The notes below the pieces were generated by a model that saw only the letters and a list, made by a program, of their open reading frames with translations, had not been told where the DNA came from and made no database searches. Positions 5,953-8,426 of a DNA stretch of 8,426 nucleotides are shown here, in pieces; position 1 is the first letter of the stretch, and every line of letters starts with the position of its first letter. Made by a program: the position numbers and the translations under genes. Location: contig CAPQQE010000012.1 of NCBI GenBank assembly GCA_948687865.1, forward strand, positions 1 to 8,426, written 5' to 3'. Source of the stretch: an uncultured Bacilli bacterium. Lineage in GTDB: Bacteria > Bacillota_I > Bacilli_A > RF39 > UBA660.

Positions 5953-5967
5953 ATTTCCAATTATATT
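5945..5967 (-). repeat. 23-bp promoter-upstream block, copy 2
   Basis: Nearly identical (22 of 23) to 5214-5236. Its right edge overlaps the stop codon of nrnA (5966-5968), so part of the block is constrained by, or was placed against, that gene. Confidence 0.7.
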
Positions 5968-6919
5968 ATTTATTAGTTTTATTATACTCCTTACATAGTT
6001 CATCAAAATCTTTTATTATATGTTCTATATCATCAAATGTTTTAATTCTAGCTCCTGCTGCGAATTTATGTCCACCACCATTATATTTTTCTAATACTTT
6101 ATTTATTTCAGGTCCTCTACTTCTTGCATTTACTCTTATTTGATCTTGTTTAATATCCTCTGAAAATGTTACCCAAACTAGTACTTCATCTATATTGTTA
6201 AAATTATTAACTAAATTACCACTACTTGCTGGATCTGCATTAAAACTCCTTATAACTTCATCTGTTAGTTTTAAATATCCAAGTCCATTATCTGTTACAA
6301 TCATATTTTGATACATATAACCTTGCAATCTTATTTCAGATATTGGTCTTCTATATAAATCATCATATAAGGATGTAAAATCTATATTAGTATCACTAAT
6401 CATCTTAGTTACTAATTTCATTGTTTTAGGTGAAGTATAATAAAATAAAAATCTATTTGTGTCAGATACAATACCCATAAACAATCTTTCTGCTGCATAT
6501 TTAGTAAGTTTAAGCTTAGTTTTATAACAAATATCCACTATTAATTCACAGGTACTTGATACTTCCTTAACTAGTTGTACACTACCAAAATTATTTATAA
6601 CTGGATGATGATCTATTTTTATTACATCTTTAAACATATTTATATCATTTACACCATCTATCCTCTTTAGATCAGGTGTGTCTAAAACAATGAGTAACGA
6701 AGAAGAAAAATCTGATTCTTTTATCTTATCAACATCCCCCATATATTTAAATTTTACTGGCATAGCACCAATTGTATAGACTTCTTTTTTTGGAAATGTT
6801 GCTTTTATTATTTCTCTAAGTCCTATTGAACTACCTAAAGCATCAGGATCTGGTCCTATATGTCTTGCGATTATTATTTTATCATTTTCTTTTATTTTCT
6901 TATATATATTTTTTTCCAT
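5966..6919 (-). CDS. nrnA: Bifunctional oligoribonuclease / PAP phosphatase NrnA (DHH family)
   Basis: NrnA degrades very short RNA oligomers (nanoRNAs) and in B. subtilis also hydrolyses 3'-phosphoadenosine 5'-phosphate (pAp). The 317 residues match the family (313 in B. subtilis). DHH domain metal motifs: RHIGPDPDALGS 19-30, LDTPD with D80, DHH 103-105, and GIVSDTNRF with D153. The DHHA1 substrate-binding domain ends in GGGHKFAAGA at 281-290. All expected metal ligands are present. ATG is at 6917-6919, with AAAGGTAAAG just before it; the start lies 15 bases past the ackA stop, with no promoter or terminator between, so ackA and nrnA form one operon. Other DHH proteins such as cyclic-di-AMP phosphodiesterases are longer or carry extra domains, which favours NrnA. 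Confidence 0.94.
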   Translation of the reverse strand: MEKNIYKKIKENDKIIIARHIGPDPDALGSSIGLREIIKATFPKKEVYTIGAMPVKFKYMGDVDKIKESDFSSSLLIVLDTPDLKRIDGVNDINMFKDVIKIDHHPVINNFGSVQLVKEVSSTCELIVDICYKTKLKLTKYAAERLFMGIVSDTNRFLFYYTSPKTMKLVTKMISDTNIDFTSLYDDLYRRPISEIRLQGYMYQNMIVTDNGLGYLKLTDEVIRSFNADPASSGNLVNNFNNIDEVLVWVTFSEDIKQDQIRVNARSRGPEINKVLEKYNGGGHKFAAGARIKTFDDIEHIIKDFDELCKEYNKTNK

Positions 6920-6934
6920 ACTTTACCTTTTTTG

Positions 6935-8128
6935 TTATATTAAGTCAAATGTCTCTTTTGCTATCATTAATTCTTCATCAGTAGGTATTACATAAACTTG
7001 AACTGAAGAATCATCTGAAGATATCTTTCCTTCATGTTCAGGCATATATGATGCATATTTCATATTTTCTTCTTTATCTATTTTTATACCTAATGAAGAT
7101 AATTTAGAAACTATTTCTTCTCTAAATTCTCTTGCATTTTCACCTAAACCTGCGGTAAATACTAATGCATCTACCTCACCATTTAGTTTTACAAAGTAAT
7201 TTGCAATATATCCTACTACTTTATTAACGTACATATTATCAGCAAGCCTACATCTTTCATTGCCATTATTCATTACCTCTTCTATATCACGATGATCTGA
7301 TGATATACCACTAATTCCAAGTAGTCCACTTTCTTTATTTAAAATATTATCTACTTCTTGTAATGATTTACCTGATTTATTCATATAAAATGGAATAATA
7401 GAATAATCTATATCTCCAGAACGAGTTCCCATCATAAGACCTGAATTAGGACTAAATCCCATTGTTGTATCAATACTTTTTGAATCTTTTATACAACAAA
7501 TACTACTACCACTTCCAATGTGACAGTTTATAATATTTACTTTTTCTTTTCCTAGTATTTGCTCCATTCTCTTAGTAATATACTTATGACTTGTACCATG
7601 GTAACCATATTTTCTTATTCCATAATCTTTATACCAGCTATATGGTACTGGATATAAGAAGTCTATTTCTTGCATAGTTTGATGAAATGACGTATCAAAA
7701 ACACCTGTCATTTTTGCATTTGGCATTGCTTCTTTAAACGCTTTAATACAAGATAACATTGCTGGATTATGAAGTGGCGCTAAATCATTAAATTTTTCGC
7801 ACTCTTTTAATACTTCATCTGTTAGTAAAACGGATTCTTTAAATTTATCTCCACCTTGAACTAAACGATGTCCTACACCTTTTATTTCATCTAATGATTC
7901 TATTACTTTATTTTCAAGTAATTCTTTAATTAAAATTTTAACTGAATCTTCATGATTTGAAATTTTTGCTTCCTTTTTTATTTTTTCACCATTTATTTTT
8001 AAACTATAAAAACTATCTGGAAGTCCTATTTTTTCAACATTTCCTGATATTAAAACCTTTTCTTCTGGCATTTCATACAAACGAAATTTTAAAGTAGAAC
8101 TACCAGCATTTACTGATAAAATTTTCAT
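6935..8128 (-). CDS. ackA: Acetate kinase
   Basis: AckA interconverts acetyl phosphate plus ADP with acetate plus ATP, giving ATP in fermentation. The 397 residues are full length. Active-site residues known from the Methanosarcina enzyme are present: N7 in NAGSS, R88 in GHRLVQGG, H120 in HNP, D145 in VFDTSFH, the HGTSH motif ending at 181, R236 in GTRSGD, and PTDEE at 382-386 near the C-terminus. Two segments differ from the commonest forms: GHRLVQGG has Q91 where H is usual, and HIGSGSSICCI (203-213) replaces the more common HLGNGAS type. The start ATG at 8126-8128 follows GAGGTG closely. It has its own promoter and nrnA follows 15 bases on. No pta gene is in the window, so the source of acetyl phosphate is not shown. 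Confidence 0.96.
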   Translation of the reverse strand: MKILSVNAGSSTLKFRLYEMPEEKVLISGNVEKIGLPDSFYSLKINGEKIKKEAKISNHEDSVKILIKELLENKVIESLDEIKGVGHRLVQGGDKFKESVLLTDEVLKECEKFNDLAPLHNPAMLSCIKAFKEAMPNAKMTGVFDTSFHQTMQEIDFLYPVPYSWYKDYGIRKYGYHGTSHKYITKRMEQILGKEKVNIINCHIGSGSSICCIKDSKSIDTTMGFSPNSGLMMGTRSGDIDYSIIPFYMNKSGKSLQEVDNILNKESGLLGISGISSDHRDIEEVMNNGNERCRLADNMYVNKVVGYIANYFVKLNGEVDALVFTAGLGENAREFREEIVSKLSSLGIKIDKEENMKYASYMPEHEGKISSDDSSVQVYVIPTDEELMIAKETFDLI

Positions 8129-8146
8129 ATTTTCACCTCACTATAT

Positions 8147-8175
8147 ATTATACACCAAATAAGGCTTTATTTAAA
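8147..8175 (-). promoter_or_regulatory. Sigma-A-type promoter of ackA-nrnA
   Basis: TTTAAA (8170-8175), a 17-base spacer and perfect TATAAT (8147-8152) on the minus strand. The leader would be about 12 bases, holding the GAGGTG ribosome site (8134-8139). Confidence 0.5.
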
Positions 8176-8177
8176 TG

Positions 8178-8200
8178 AAAAAAACATATTTTCATATGTT
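8178..8200 (-). terminator. Rho-independent terminator overlapping the stop of the 75-aa gene
   Basis: Perfect 7-base arms AACATAT and ATATGTT (8183-8189 and 8194-8200) around a GAAA loop on the minus strand, followed by a U run. Two bases of the TAA stop lie in the stem. Confidence 0.7.
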
Positions 8201-8426
8201 ATTTTAATTTTATTATTAAATTTATAATTATTGCTGCATACACAAGTACAATTACTGTTAATATTAATATATCTGCAAAACCATTGTTTTTAGGTTTTAA
8301 TGTTGGTGCTTTCTTTATATCATCATTTTTTGTTGATTCTATCTTTTTATCTTCATTTTTATTTTTTCCTCTTAAAGCTAATGCATCCTCAACCATAGTT
8401 TTGTATCTGGATTTTGCTGCATTCAT
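8199..8426 (-). CDS. Small protein with one C-terminal membrane helix, possibly partial
   Basis: At least 75 residues. A charged, Lys/Asp/Asn-rich region (about 1-48) is followed by one hydrophobic segment at about 50-72 and a short basic end (IKLK). This gives a tail-anchored look, with the N-terminal part likely cytoplasmic. The visible ATG is the last codon of the window, so the true start could be further upstream and no ribosome site can be checked. It is not recognised as a known family. A terminator overlaps its stop codon, so it is in a separate unit from ackA. Confidence 0.6.
   Translation of the reverse strand: MNAAKSRYKTMVEDALALRGKNKNEDKKIESTKNDDIKKAPTLKPKNNGFADILILTVIVLVYAAIIINLIIKLK

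Noticed and set aside
4810..5967. Insertion sequence or transposon carrying the two unknown genes
   Set aside because: The repeats are direct and fall on promoters and terminators; no transposase, terminal inverted repeats or target duplication is seen.
1..8426. tRNA, rRNA, CRISPR array or phage genes
   Set aside because: No GC-rich tRNA-like cloverleaf, rRNA segment, regularly spaced repeats or phage-type proteins were seen.

Overview
The window looks like a piece of chromosome from a very AT-rich, endospore-forming member of the Bacillota (Firmicutes). The evidence is the sporulation genes spoIVA and a spoVIF-like gene, GAGGTGA-type ribosome binding sites, and sigma-A-like TTGACA/TATAAT promoters. 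All genes read on the minus strand. Every visible stop codon is TAA, Trp is coded by TGG, and the ORFs are full length under the standard bacterial code. A small-genome Bacilli or Erysipelotrichia-like lineage would fit, but the genus cannot be read from this sequence.

Layout in the direction of transcription (right to left): (1) a small protein with a C-terminal membrane helix whose start touches the window edge (8199-8426); (2) ackA-nrnA, a two-gene operon for acetate kinase and an oligoribonuclease/PAP phosphatase (5966-8128); (3) two single-gene units of unknown role, a 196-aa P-loop NTPase (5297-5887) and a 108-aa protein (4837-5163); (4) the ribosome-assembly GTPase gene ysxC/engB (4046-4642); (5) an unknown 145-aa protein (3571-4008); (6) the ribosome-assembly GTPase gene der/engA (2204-3517); (7) a spoVIF-like gene (1880-2122); (8) a 72-aa unknown protein with a good vegetative promoter (1457-1675); (9) spoIVA, cut by the left window edge (1-1301).

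The recognisable genes fall into three themes: ribosome biogenesis (Der, YsxC), sporulation (SpoIVA, SpoVIF) and core metabolism or RNA turnover (AckA, NrnA). Closeness of der and spoIVA is familiar from other Firmicutes such as Bacillus subtilis. Here gpsA is absent between them and small genes fill the space.

The least ordinary part is the pair of single-gene units at 4810-5967. Their proteins are unrelated, yet both have nearly the same 23-bp promoter-proximal block upstream and an identical 26-bp terminator hairpin downstream. This suggests a cassette-like or duplicated transcription unit inserted between ysxC and nrnA. Other points are terminators folded over stop codons at four genes, very short leaders, an unexplained hairpin holding a nine-codon ORF at 1797-1840, and candidate sigma-E and sigma-K promoters at the two sporulation genes. 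I see no tRNA, rRNA, CRISPR array, transposase or phage gene, and no gene-free stretch longer than about 205 bases.
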